Source of the DNA: DASVVT01 sp036386415
GTDB taxonomy: Bacteria > Acidobacteriota > Blastocatellia > Pyrinomonadales > Pyrinomonadaceae
DNA length: 64,000 nucleotides
Direction: 5' to 3'
Assembly: GCA_036386415.1 (NCBI GenBank)
Contig: DASVVT010000053.1
Coordinates: forward strand, 111,175 to 175,174
Shown here: piece after piece, positions 1 through 7,971 of the stretch
Position numbering within the stretch: the stretch's first letter is position 1
Layout of the letters: each line of letters begins with the position of its first letter
The notes under the pieces: model-generated
The model's database searches: none
Told to the model about the DNA's origin: nothing
Seen by the model: only the letters and a program-made list of their open reading frames with translations
Position numbers and translations under genes: made by a program

Positions 1-59
1 CTCCGCCAGTTGACGACGCGCACGATGCGCCACTATCATGACTCGACCACCACGACTTT

Positions 60-95
60 GCCGGAGTGGCGAAATTGGTATGCGCACTAGACTCT
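60..95 (+). tRNA. tRNA-Leu 5' part (split gene)
   Basis: This is the 5' half of a class II tRNA: acceptor strand GCCGGAG (60-66), a D-arm with GCG...CGC stem and a GGTA loop, and the 5' strand of the anticodon stem CTAGA (87-91). The tRNA match stops in the anticodon loop. The missing half lies at 790-840, where TCTAG (794-798) and CTCCGGC (833-839) pair perfectly with CTAGA and GCCGGAG. The two parts therefore look like one tRNA-Leu gene interrupted by about 700 bp. After C92-T93 the sequence runs CTAAAA, and no obvious join of the two sides restores a Leu anticodon. Confidence 0.75.
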
Positions 96-164
96 AAAAG
101 CAGGCCGGATGCGCTTCTATAGGGAAGGTGCAAAAGTGCAGTGGAATTGATATAGTTGGTTCAT

Positions 165-247
165 GCCGGAGTGGCGGAATGGCAGACGCGCGTGACTCAA
201 AATCACGTATCCGTAAGGGTGTGTGGGTTCAAGTCCCTCCTCCGGTA
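165..247 (+). tRNA. tRNA-Leu (anticodon CAA)
   Basis: A complete 83-nt class II tRNA. The acceptor strand GCCGGAG (165-171) pairs with CTCCGGT (240-246) with one terminal G-T, and A247 is the discriminator. The anticodon stem CGTGA/TCACG encloses the loop CTCAAAA, which gives anticodon CAA (reads UUG). A long variable arm and a T-arm with TTCAAGT follow. No CCA is encoded. It lies inside the split tRNA-Leu, and its 3' end is 1 bp from the stop codon of the opposing HNH gene. Confidence 0.93.
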
Positions 248-248
248 C

Positions 249-752
249 TCAGTTTCGTTTATTCTTTCCTGCGAATGTATCAGTCTGAGAGTGGCAATTC
301 GGACACAGGAGCCTAAGATTTTCTATTCTATGGTCGAGATTGTTTCCGTTAATATGATCTAGCTGTAAGGAGATCGGCTTTCTCTTCCACTCAGTTAAAC
401 CGCAATCTTCCGCATAACATCTAGCCTCTAAAAGCCTCTCCCGCAAGAGACGTATTTTTAATCGAGCGATATTGGTGTATGTGGAATTTTCAACCAAAAT
501 TTCAGTCAGGGGAATAAACTTAATATGGTTATAACTTGGGCCAGCATTCAAGCCCTAATCGACCATGTGGTCAGTGGGCAAATTCAACTGTTGTGCCGCC
601 GCTCTTAAAACAATGTAACCACCTCCGCTTTGATTACAACCCAACTTCTTAGCGACCCCACAAATCGTCTTACTGTTAAGCCAAGCTTGAATAAACTCTT
701 CCCGAGTATATTTCCTTTTGTTCCAATTCACCGTCCTCATGATCTTTATCAT
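249..752 (-). pseudogene. HNH homing-type endonuclease with in-frame amber codon
   Basis: One reading frame of 168 codons reads through on the minus strand apart from a single TAG at 557-555. The upstream part (752-555) is a basic, helix-rich DNA-binding region of the type found in front of phage and intron HNH enzymes (WNKRKYT start, GCNQSGGGY core). The downstream part (from 554) has the nuclease core: ILVENS, then LDHINGN, then HRIENLRLLCPNCH with the HNH histidines/asparagine and CxxC zinc ligands. Family members usually have a continuous chain at the TAG, so a CAG-to-TAG (Gln to stop) change is the simplest explanation. A restart at TTG 551 could give the nuclease domain alone. The gene lies between the two halves of a split tRNA-Leu, antisense to the tRNAs, which suits a tRNA-targeting mobile endonuclease. 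The exact start (752 or ATG 740) is open. Confidence 0.8.
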
Positions 753-789
753 ATATCCTCTGAACAGTGCTGCAAGGTTTATTGGATTT

Positions 790-840
790 GGAATCTAGCG
801 AGGTTCACTCCTCATGTCGGTTCGAGTCCGACCTCCGGCA
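790..840 (+). tRNA. tRNA-Leu 3' part (split gene)
   Basis: The 3' half of a class II tRNA. It has the anticodon-stem strand TCTAG (794-798), a variable arm GAGG...CCTC, a T-arm GTCGG/CCGAC around TTCGAGT, an acceptor strand CTCCGGC (833-839) and discriminator A840. Its acceptor and anticodon strands are exact complements of the 5' part at 60-95, not of the intact tRNA at 165-247 (whose anticodon stem is CGTGA/TCACG). The boundary on the left is uncertain within about 5 nt. Confidence 0.78.
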
Positions 841-915
841 TTCAGACCCTAAGAAAATTAGTTTCTTCAGTCGCTCTTCTTTTCAATTGTCTTCAAAAAA
901 CTGTAATCTCATCTT

Positions 916-1407
916 ATGAGCAAACCAGATATTGATTCTCTGCCGCCCGAGGCCATCGAAGTGACGATCTTCAATCAGACCTACAGGCTTCGCTCAAAAA
1001 CTGATGAAGAGCATGTCCGGCAGATAGCGCAGTTGGTTGACGAGCGGATGCGCCAGATTTCCTCTCAGATGACGACGCACGATGTGGTCAAGATAGCCGT
1101 GTTGACGGCCTTGAATATCGCCGATGAGATGCAGAATCTGAGGACGTATTATGAGAGCGAAGTCCAACCGCTTCTCTCGAAACTAGCGGAGCATCAGGAA
1201 AAGGCCGCCAGGGAGGACGAAAATAGGGTCGAGCCTGCATCGGCTCAGCCGCCATCGTGGTTTGAAGATTTCTTTGAATCGAAAGTGGAGACCAAGCAGA
1301 GGGCGGAAAGATTAAGCAGTCAGGTCTCAGCCAAACTCCAGGCCCTTCGGCAGCCCAGCGCTGATCAGATCGGCATCACCTCGGAAGATGATGTGCCGGA
1401 GATGTAA
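916..1407 (+). CDS. zapA: Cell division protein ZapA family
   Basis: 163 aa. Residues 15-75 match the ZapA family: an N-terminal strand-turn-strand (VTIFNQTYRLRS), a DEEHV..IA..VDERM helix, then KIAVLTALNIADE and a long coiled-coil region. ZapA binds and bundles FtsZ protofilaments at mid-cell and forms dimers or tetramers through the coiled coil. The protein is longer than the roughly 100-110 aa of classical ZapA. The extra C-terminal 60 residues are charged and of unknown role. No strong Shine-Dalgarno sequence is visible before ATG 916. The stop codon TAA lies at the edge of a snap-back repeat. Upstream is the tRNA-Leu locus. Confidence 0.82.
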   Translation: MSKPDIDSLPPEAIEVTIFNQTYRLRSKTDEEHVRQIAQLVDERMRQISSQMTTHDVVKIAVLTALNIADEMQNLRTYYESEVQPLLSKLAEHQEKAAREDENRVEPASAQPPSWFEDFFESKVETKQRAERLSSQVSAKLQALRQPSADQIGITSEDDVPEM

Positions 1408-1546
1408 TACCAAATTGCAATCAACAGAGGACGGGGGACGATCCACTAAGCAACACGAAATGGCATGAAAAGAAGGGGGTGTTTCGTGTTGCTTTGTATC
1501 GATTAGTGGAACGGTCGCACGCCTTCTTTTATTCTGCTATCTGATA
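1405..1546. repeat. Family A snap-back repeat, copy 1
   Basis: A degenerate copy of the A family. It has left edge ATACCA, a central inverted repeat (GATCCACTAAGCAACACGAAA against TTTCGTGTTGCTTTG..GATTAGTGGA, imperfect), then CGGTCGCACGCC and a right edge CTATCTGATA. It begins inside the zapA stop codon and truncates the decayed ORF that follows. In the other copies GCGTGCGACC is on the left side; here its complement is on the right, so this copy is in the opposite orientation. Confidence 0.8.
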
Positions 1547-1547
1547 A

Positions 1548-1934
1548 AATTTCGAGTCCGGTAACATCGTCACTCTCTTTAGCAGCGGTGATGTGTTCAG
1601 AAAGGAGTTGCCGGATGGCACTTTCAGCAGCAATGAATATGCGGTTCTCGCCGGTCAGGTGCTGATTGTCACGGATGTGGAGTGGTCAGTTTTCAGGTCT
1701 CCTGCCTATAGCGATACAGGCGTTGCTCTCAAGTTATATGTCTCAGGCCACGCTTCGACACCTCTTTAATCGTCCCATCTTTTCGTGGATAGTAATAATC
1801 AAGGGGCATCCAGTGAAAGTATGGAAACGGGCTTCACCGTGGCTCAAGGGGCGAAGATTCAGATCAGTGGCCTTGGGAGCCACTTTTATATAGAGAGCGT
1901 AACTCTTCATGGCTATCTTGTTCCGGCGAGTTAA
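1548..1934 (+). pseudogene. Decayed ORF, 5' end lost, one in-frame stop
   Basis: From the edge of the family A repeat one frame can be read to TAA 1932-1934 with a single internal TAA at 1767-1769. The residues look like genuine protein (for example FSSNEYAVLAGQVLIVTDVEW and, after the stop, FTVAQGAKIQISGLG and IESVTLHGYLVPAS), suggesting a small secreted beta-sandwich. No start codon is present in the frame at the left edge, so the gene has lost its 5' end at the repeat. The function is unknown. Confidence 0.5.
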
Positions 1935-2362
1935 GTTTGTCGGAGCGTATCATTGCGAAAAGGCTGGCGGAGCATCGTCGCATGAGCGCTTCGTGCTTCG
2001 CGTGAGGGACACTTTGTGCGGTCTGCTGCTCGCCCCGTTCGTGCGGTATCAGAGGCGAGTGTCGGTTTGACAAGAATAGAGCCGAGATGCTATTTTCCGC
2101 TCCGAATCCGACAAAAAGGCAGTTCAGCGCGTAGGCCGTTACCCCCCATCCGCCACGCATCCCGATTTGAGCTGCAAGACATCCCCCCGACTATTCTTCA
2201 ACGCTTTGCTTGAGCACACTCCTTGATGCCCAGATGTTCAGTGTGTTTCAGCAAACCACCTGGAGCTTGCGAGTTACTATTGTTCTCCGTTCACCGCTTT
2301 ACCTCTGCCCCGGTGGACGGTTCTTCAAAAGGGTTGCGCCGGAACATGTTCGGCTTTGCTGT
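1935..2362. other. Gene-free stretch before BNR protein
   Basis: About 430 bp in which I see no convincing gene, tRNA or repeat. Short open frames on both strands lack protein-like composition. The end of the stretch holds the ribosome binding site AAAGGA (2363-2368) for the next gene and presumably its promoter. Confidence 0.5.
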
Positions 2363-2377
2363 AAAGGATAAATATAG

Positions 2378-5300
2378 ATGAGAGGATCCACTGATATACG
2401 CAGGCATCGAGATGCCGGAACGCGTTGGATATTGATTAGCGTTATCATACTCGCCTTGGTGGCCTGTGCGATACCTTTATACCGCGCGGGAGCGGCGACC
2501 CCTTCTTCGGGGACGCTCGCGCCAACTGACACCGCGCATGTGATGTGGGATGGCTTTCCAGCCACGGCGACGGCTCCCAATGGCGAAGCCTCTTGTGTCG
2601 AAGGTGAGAACTGCGACACCTTCACGTTGACCCTGACGGGGCAGCCCGCCGACTGGGCTGGCAAGAAGGTGCTGGTCAAGATCAGTTGGATGAGCCCCGG
2701 TTCCGATTACGACCTCTATGTCCATAAGGGGTCAGCCACGGGGCCTGAAGTCGATCATGACGGCGCTTCGCCCCCGACCACCTCAGAGACGGTCACCATT
2801 GATCCGACTGTGGACGGCACGGGCGTGTTTGCCGTGCACGTCGTTTACTTCGCCACGACCGCCGCCGATCCGTATCACGGAGACGCGAGCGTCTTTGCGG
2901 CTGCCGTGACGCCGACACCAAAGCCCGCCACGCAGGCTTCAGGGGTTAAGCCGCGTTACCAGAACCATACGCCGACAGAAGCTCAACTGGCGACGGGCAA
3001 AGGCACGGACGCGGGCGAGCCGACCATCGGCTCGAACTGGAAGACCGGAAGGGCGATGTATCAATCGTACCTGACCACCTTCCGCGTGACCTTCAACGAC
3101 GCCTGCCCGTCAACTCCGTCAGATGTCTGGGAGGACAAGAGCGCGCCGACTTCCGCGAACAGTCTAGACCCGCTTCTCTGGACGGCCAACCGAACGGGTG
3201 CTGCGCCCAATCGCACGATTGTCTCGCAACTCTCAGGCACGACGAGCCTCTCTTCCTACACGGATGATGACGGCGAAACGTGGATTCCAAGCCAGGGCGG
3301 CAGCGGCGCATCCGGCGTTGACCACCAGGGCATCGGTGGCGGCCTATACCGTGCGCCAGTGCCTGCGCTCGTCTACCCGAATGCCATCTACTACTGCTCG
3401 CAGAGCGTGGCTGACGCTAACTGCGCGCGAAGCGACGATGGCGGACAAACCTACGGGCCACCCGTGCCGATCTACAACATAGACGAATGCGCAGGACTCC
3501 ATGGTCATCCCAAGGTTGCGCCGGACGGAACGGTTTACGTGCCGAACTCGAACTGCATCTCGGACGGCCTGCTGAGCTATACGCGCCAGGCGGTGATCGT
3601 TTCGGAAGATAACGGATTAACATGGGCGATACGCACCATTCCCAACAGCCTGCCGGGCGACAGCGATCCGTCTCTGGAGATCGGCAGAAGCGGGCGAGTC
3701 TATTTCGGATACACAAACGATAACAGGCAAGCCACCGTCGCCGTCTCGGATACGAGGGGAAATAGTTGGAAGAACATTTCGGATGTCGGCGCGATTCACG
3801 GTATCAAGACTTCAGCCTTCCCGGCAGTCGTCGCCGGTGACAATGATCGCGCGGCGATGGCCTTCTTCGGCTCGAAGACCGCTGGCAATCCCAACGACGT
3901 GTTCTTCCCCGGCTTCTGGCATCTATACATCGCTCACACCTACGACGGCGGCTTAACGTGGACGACCGTCGATGCCACGCCGAACGATCCGATCCAACGC
4001 GGGGGCATCTGGCTCGGCGGCGGTTCTCCGATTCATCGCAACCTGCTGGACTTCTTCGACGCCACCATTGACGCGAAGGGGCGCGTCCTCGTCGGCTATG
4101 ACGACGGATGCTACGGAGGCACTTGCATGCAGGCCCCGGATACTTCGACCGGGAACTCCTACACGCAGATCGCCGTCATCGCGCGGCAAACCGGAGGCCG
4201 CCGAATGTTCGCAGCATTCGACCCGCCGACAACGCCGCTTGTTCCGGGCGCTCCGTTCCTGACCACCTTCCGCGACGGCGCGAGGGTGCGGCTCGAATGG
4301 TCGCAGTCGGACGATGGCGGCTCGCCGATTACAGGCTACAAAATCTTCAGGAGCAGCGGCGGTACAGAAACGCTGCTCAGAAGAGTCGGAAAGGTGACGA
4401 GCTACGAAGACATCGTGCCGGATAAGACGCAGACCTACGATTATCGCGTCGTCGCCATCAACGCGGTTGGAGAATCCTGCGGCGACAATACAAAATCCGC
4501 TCCGCCACTGGGCGGCGCGTGCACCAGCTACATAGTGGATGTCGATCCGACCGGAGACCAAAAGAGCGCGCCCGCCAATCCAGACCTGGACATCCAGACG
4601 GTCTCTGTCTCGGAGCCTTCTTTCGGGAGCGTACACAAGCTGACCTTCCAGATGAAGGTGGCCGATCTGCACACGCTCGTGCCAGACCGGCAGTGGCGCA
4701 TCCTCTGGAACTACCCTGTGGGTCCCGGAGGCGACGCCGATTCATCATTTGGCGGTCGCTATTACGTCGGGATGAATACGGATAACGCCGGACAGGTGAG
4801 CTTCGAATACGGGATCGTGACGAACATTGATGCTTCGCCTGCGAGCACGCAACAGCCTATGACGCTGGGACCTGCCGAAGCTGGCAGCAACTACACCCCG
4901 GACGGCATGATCACCATCGTGATCTCCAACAGCAAGGTTGGAAATCCGGCGAAGGGCGACCTGCTCGGCACTGTCTCGGGAAGAACTTTCGCGGGTAACG
5001 GAGACGTGACGGTTCGTCCGACGGCGGCGATTGACGTGACGGCTCCCTATTCGACGCCGAACTTTGCCACCTACATGCTCAACGGCAATGTCTGCGTTGA
5101 CCTGGTGCTGGACAAGACCCAATCGACCGCCACCGGAACGGTTCATGTCAACCAGAACCTGACCTACACGGTGCGGGTCAAGAACAGGGGAACCACGCCG
5201 GCCACAAACGTCGTCATGACGGATATGCTACCGGCGAGTATGACCTTCGTTTCGGCCACGCCGACGCAGGGCAGTTGCACACGCGCAGGTACAACAGTGA

Positions 5301-5467
5301 CCTGCAACCTGGGCAGCATGGCGGGCAAATCTCAAGCGACCGTCAACATTCTCGTCAAACCTCAAACGCCGGGGCAATTCCGCAATTTCGCCAGCGTTAA
5401 ATCGAAGGAGGATGACCAGAATCCGGCCAGTAATTCAGACTACGTGACCACCCGGGTGGTGAAATGA
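2378..5467 (+). CDS. Secreted BNR/sialidase-fold protein with FN3 and DUF11
   Basis: 1029 aa. ATG 2378 follows AAAGGA at 9 nt. An N-terminal membrane/signal segment (about residues 17-37) is followed by a pre-peptidase-like beta domain (about 45-180). Next comes a beta-propeller-like region with five Asp-box motifs: DDDGETW (near 293), DDGGQTY (351), EDNGLTW (409), DTRGNSW (457) and DGGLTW (521). A fibronectin type III domain lies at about 618-700, and a C-terminal DUF11 (CARDB-like) domain at about 909-1028 ends in TPATNV..TDMLP and ASNSDYV. It is an exported, possibly surface-attached protein. BNR propellers occur in sialidases but also in many non-catalytic proteins, and I do not see an assignable active site. 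A second BNR protein lies at 27717-29852. Confidence 0.75.
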   Translation: MRGSTDIRRHRDAGTRWILISVIILALVACAIPLYRAGAATPSSGTLAPTDTAHVMWDGFPATATAPNGEASCVEGENCDTFTLTLTGQPADWAGKKVLVKISWMSPGSDYDLYVHKGSATGPEVDHDGASPPTTSETVTIDPTVDGTGVFAVHVVYFATTAADPYHGDASVFAAAVTPTPKPATQASGVKPRYQNHTPTEAQLATGKGTDAGEPTIGSNWKTGRAMYQSYLTTFRVTFNDACPSTPSDVWEDKSAPTSANSLDPLLWTANRTGAAPNRTIVSQLSGTTSLSSYTDDDGETWIPSQGGSGASGVDHQGIGGGLYRAPVPALVYPNAIYYCSQSVADANCARSDDGGQTYGPPVPIYNIDECAGLHGHPKVAPDGTVYVPNSNCISDGLLSYTRQAVIVSEDNGLTWAIRTIPNSLPGDSDPSLEIGRSGRVYFGYTNDNRQATVAVSDTRGNSWKNISDVGAIHGIKTSAFPAVVAGDNDRAAMAFFGSKTAGNPNDVFFPGFWHLYIAHTYDGGLTWTTVDATPNDPIQRGGIWLGGGSPIHRNLLDFFDATIDAKGRVLVGYDDGCYGGTCMQAPDTSTGNSYTQIAVIARQTGGRRMFAAFDPPTTPLVPGAPFLTTFRDGARVRLEWSQSDDGGSPITGYKIFRSSGGTETLLRRVGKVTSYEDIVPDKTQTYDYRVVAINAVGESCGDNTKSAPPLGGACTSYIVDVDPTGDQKSAPANPDLDIQTVSVSEPSFGSVHKLTFQMKVADLHTLVPDRQWRILWNYPVGPGGDADSSFGGRYYVGMNTDNAGQVSFEYGIVTNIDASPASTQQPMTLGPAEAGSNYTPDGMITIVISNSKVGNPAKGDLLGTVSGRTFAGNGDVTVRPTAAIDVTAPYSTPNFATYMLNGNVCVDLVLDKTQSTATGTVHVNQNLTYTVRVKNRGTTPATNVVMTDMLPASMTFVSATPTQGSCTRAGTTVTCNLGSMAGKSQATVNILVKPQTPGQFRNFASVKSKEDDQNPASNSDYVTTRVVK

Positions 5468-5553
5468 GTAGACGGTAGTCGGTAAACAGTAGCCAGTAGA
5501 AAAGAGAGCATCAAACGCTTTTCTACTGGCTACTGACTATTGTCTACTGCTTT
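5466..5553. repeat. Family B heptamer snap-back repeat, copy 1
   Basis: The left arm is a run of AGTAGNC-like heptamers ending in AGTAGAAAA (to about 5503). After a spacer of about 15 nt comes the reverse complement TTTTCTACTGGCTACTG..., ending CTACTGCTTT. The left edge touches the stop codon of the BNR gene. The right edge is 16 nt before ATG 5569, with the ribosome binding site GGAG just outside it. Confidence 0.88.
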
Positions 5554-5568
5554 CAAAGGAGATTGCTG

Positions 5569-6327
5569 ATGCTCATCAGGACTTGCATCGTTCTATTTTA
5601 CTGCCTTCTCATCGCTGTCGCGGGCTGCGCTTCGAAATCCGAAGTCGTACAGCAATCGGCCTCAACGCAGCAATCTCCCGCACCGCAACAGCCCGCGCCC
5701 GGCGCGACGAGTAACACCCAGAGCGAACAGCAGCAGCAGAATCTCAACGCGGCAGGGGGATCGACAAACACCAAGGCGGATGCTTGCTCCATGTTGACAA
5801 GTGCAGAGATCGAGGCGGTGCAAGGCGAAGCCGTTCGGGAAACGAAAAGCAGCGACCGCTCGAACGGCTCATTTGCCATCTCGCAGTGCTTCTATTCCCT
5901 GCCCACATACAACAAGTCCGTAAGTCTTCAGGTAACCAGAAGCAATAACGCTCAGGCCAAACCAGACGAGGCGAGAGAATTCTGGAATCATACGTTTCAT
6001 AAGGAAGGGAAGGAAGGCGAAGAAGCAAAGGATAGGCGCGGCAAAGGCGAAGAAGCCGAAAAAGATCGTCGCGAGAAGAAAGAAGAGGCGGAGAGGGAGC
6101 GTGGCGGTGGCCGAGGCGAAGAAGGTGAGGAGGAGGAAAAAGTCCCACCGAAGCCTGTGCCGGGCGTCGGCGACGAAGCATTCTGGGCCGGAGGTCGCGT
6201 GTCAGGCGCGCTCTATGTGCTGAAAGGCAATGCTTTCATCAGGATCAGCATCGGAGGGCCGGGCGATGAGTCCGCCAAGATTGAGAAATTAAAGGCACTG
6301 GCCCGAAAGGCGATGGCGCGCCTGTAG
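5569..6327 (+). CDS. Lipoprotein with charged Glu/Lys-rich insertion
   Basis: 252 aa. ATG 5569 is preferred to TTG 5563 because GGAG (5559-5562) sits 6 nt upstream of it. The signal peptide ends in a lipobox AVAGC (cysteine near residue 20), so the protein should be lipid-anchored. A Gln/Ser/Pro-rich linker leads to a domain with ACSMLTSAEIEAVQGE, resembling the small DUF3558-type lipoprotein fold. The domain ends in PVPGVGDEAFWAG and a KLKALARKAMARL helix. Between its halves lies an unusual run of about 50 residues (about 143-194) made almost only of Glu, Lys, Arg and Gly. No function can be assigned. Confidence 0.68.
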   Translation: MLIRTCIVLFYCLLIAVAGCASKSEVVQQSASTQQSPAPQQPAPGATSNTQSEQQQQNLNAAGGSTNTKADACSMLTSAEIEAVQGEAVRETKSSDRSNGSFAISQCFYSLPTYNKSVSLQVTRSNNAQAKPDEAREFWNHTFHKEGKEGEEAKDRRGKGEEAEKDRREKKEEAERERGGGRGEEGEEEEKVPPKPVPGVGDEAFWAGGRVSGALYVLKGNAFIRISIGGPGDESAKIEKLKALARKAMARL

Positions 6328-6361
6328 CCGCCGCCGCCGCTATCAAACACTCACAGCCGGA

Positions 6362-6500
6362 CTGAGATCAGAGAAGTTAAAACGGGGGACGATCCACGAA
6401 GTAACACGAAGCAACACGAAATGAGGAGCTGTTTCGTGTGGTTTAGTGTTACTTCGTGGATCGTTCCCCGTCCTCTTTTGCTTGCATCTTGGTATCAGCT
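6362..6500. repeat. Family A snap-back repeat, copy 2
   Basis: Inverted repeat between convergent genes. The left arm GATCCACGAAGTAACACGAA (from 6391) matches TAGTGTTACTTCGTGGATC near 6444-6462, flanked by ACGGGGGAC and its partner GTTCCCCGT. The outer edges CTGAGATCAG and TGGTATCAG are related. The left arm contains a tandem unit CGAAGTAACA / CGAAGCAACA. Confidence 0.88.
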
Positions 6501-6525
6501 TCTTTTCCTGATACCCGATTTACTG

Positions 6526-7509
6526 TCAGACGATGCGCCGGATAGCCATGATCGTCAGGTCGTCCGTCTTCTGCGCCCCTCCCTGGAAGGCGGCCAGGTC
6601 TTCCCTGCAAGCCTGTATCATGTCTTGCGACGAGAGGCCGCGCGCACGCTCACGTATCAACTGCGACAGTCGATCCGCTCCGTACTCTACGTCCGCACGA
6701 TTACGCGCCTCTGAGAGCCCGTCCGTGTACAGGAAGAGACTTTCTCCCGGAGCCAGTTGCAGCTTCTCCACCGCATAGCGCTCGCGGGAGAACATGCCGA
6801 CGGGAAGCCCCGTGGCCTCTATCGGCGTGACCTCGCCTTCTCTAACGACGAGCGGCGGGCAATGCCCCGCATTACAAATCTCGACCAGGCCGTCGCGGCT
6901 GGCACGGCCAAAGACGAGCGTGGCGAAGTAGGTCGACATCGTGAAGTCACAGAAGATTCGGTTGGCCTTTTCGACCAGCTCGCCTGCGGGCAGGTTCAAA
7001 GTAACAAGGCTGCGAAAGATCGCGTGCAGGTGCGCCATGAGGACAGAGGCGGCGATTCCCTTGCCCGACACGTCGCCCAGCAGAAAGAGCAAGTCGCCGT
7101 CGTCCTGACTCATGAAATCACAAAAATCACCGCTCACGGGGCCTGCCGCCTCGTAGTGGTAGCCGATCTCCCAGCTACACAGACTCGGGTTCGGCTTCGG
7201 GAGCAGCGCGCCCTGAATCTGCCAGGCCAGCTCGATGTCCATCTGAAGGGCGTTCAGTTGATCTGGCGTCAGGCATGAGAGGCAATAGCGCGCCAGCGGG
7301 TCTTCCATCAGTTGCTCCCCTTCTATCTCCTCATGGCAAGTCTCGCACACCCCGTAAGAGCCGTTGCCGAGGCGCTCCAGTGTGAGATTAACTTCGCCGA
7401 GGAGATGTCTGAGGGGCGTTTCATCTTCAGACCCGTCGATGGAGGTCTCAAGCTTTTGACGCCAGTCAATCAGTTGCGCGCGAAGATTCGTATCCATAGC
7501 GGTAGACAT
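6526..7509 (-). CDS. SpoIIE/RsbU-type phosphatase with N-terminal DksA-like zinc finger
   Basis: 327 aa. Residues 1-80 resemble the C-terminal part of DksA/TraR proteins: a helical stretch followed by GVCETCHEEI and ARYCLSC, giving a C4 zinc site (C55, C58, C76, C79). Residues about 90-327 are a PPM/SpoIIE serine phosphatase domain with IQGALLP, GDFCDF (metal Asp 128), LLGDVSGKG (Asp 146), NAGHCPP, LYTDGLSEA and KTDDLTIM. Such phosphatases dephosphorylate anti-anti-sigma factors in partner-switching stress circuits. Here the sensor position is taken by a zinc finger, suggesting input from RNA polymerase or redox state (inference). No anti-sigma or STAS partner is adjacent. Confidence 0.88.
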   Translation of the reverse strand: MSTAMDTNLRAQLIDWRQKLETSIDGSEDETPLRHLLGEVNLTLERLGNGSYGVCETCHEEIEGEQLMEDPLARYCLSCLTPDQLNALQMDIELAWQIQGALLPKPNPSLCSWEIGYHYEAAGPVSGDFCDFMSQDDGDLLFLLGDVSGKGIAASVLMAHLHAIFRSLVTLNLPAGELVEKANRIFCDFTMSTYFATLVFGRASRDGLVEICNAGHCPPLVVREGEVTPIEATGLPVGMFSRERYAVEKLQLAPGESLFLYTDGLSEARNRADVEYGADRLSQLIRERARGLSSQDMIQACREDLAAFQGGAQKTDDLTIMAIRRIV

Positions 7510-7971
7510 TTTCGTGCTCTCTTTCTTCTGTTTTGAAGGACTTTTTCAGCTCCGAAGTCTCAAGAATTTTCCCTGTTTCAAGTGCGCGGGAGTTTACAGA
7601 TTATACGACTTTTACGGGTCGATTGTTCGAATTTTGATCGACTTTCGAACCATCAATCGGGCGGCAAATATCCGGCTATGGCGTACCTTCTGGGAGGGCG
7701 CAATCGAACCCGCCCTGTCCCGAAGCACATGCTCTCTTCGGCCACGCACAAGATGCGCGCAGAGAGAGACGTCTGCAAGTTCGCAGCCAACGGTGCGTTC
7801 AAATAGTCGTTATGCAAGCGATCACTCTCGCAACGAACGGCTTTCGACGCGCATCTGATGACGAAAATCAGCGGACTCACAAAAGGGGTCTGCGATTCGC
7901 TTTCCGAACACCAACAGGAGCTTCTCCCCAGGCTCTCTCATCATCTGCCGTCAGTTGAAAGGAGAATGCCT
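7510..7971. other. Divergent intergenic region
   Basis: About 460 bp between two divergently transcribed genes, so promoters for both should lie here. I cannot assign a -35/-10 pair with confidence. The open frame reaching upstream from 7972 to 7858 has no family-like sequence before the WDSM module and is probably untranslated. Confidence 0.45.

Noticed and set aside
1..8. CTCCGCCA at the window start could be the 3' end of an upstream tRNA
   Set aside because: Only an 8-nt match to an acceptor end is visible; nothing else of the tRNA is in the window.
96..793. Group I intron in tRNA-Leu
   Set aside because: I could not recognise the P/Q/R/S core or an internal guide pairing to the 5' exon, and the interval contains a second tRNA. 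Left open for a model search.
7858..7971. N-terminal extension of the ankyrin membrane protein to ATG 7858
   Set aside because: The Shine-Dalgarno sequence at 7960-7964 points to GTG 7972, and homologous modules begin close to there.
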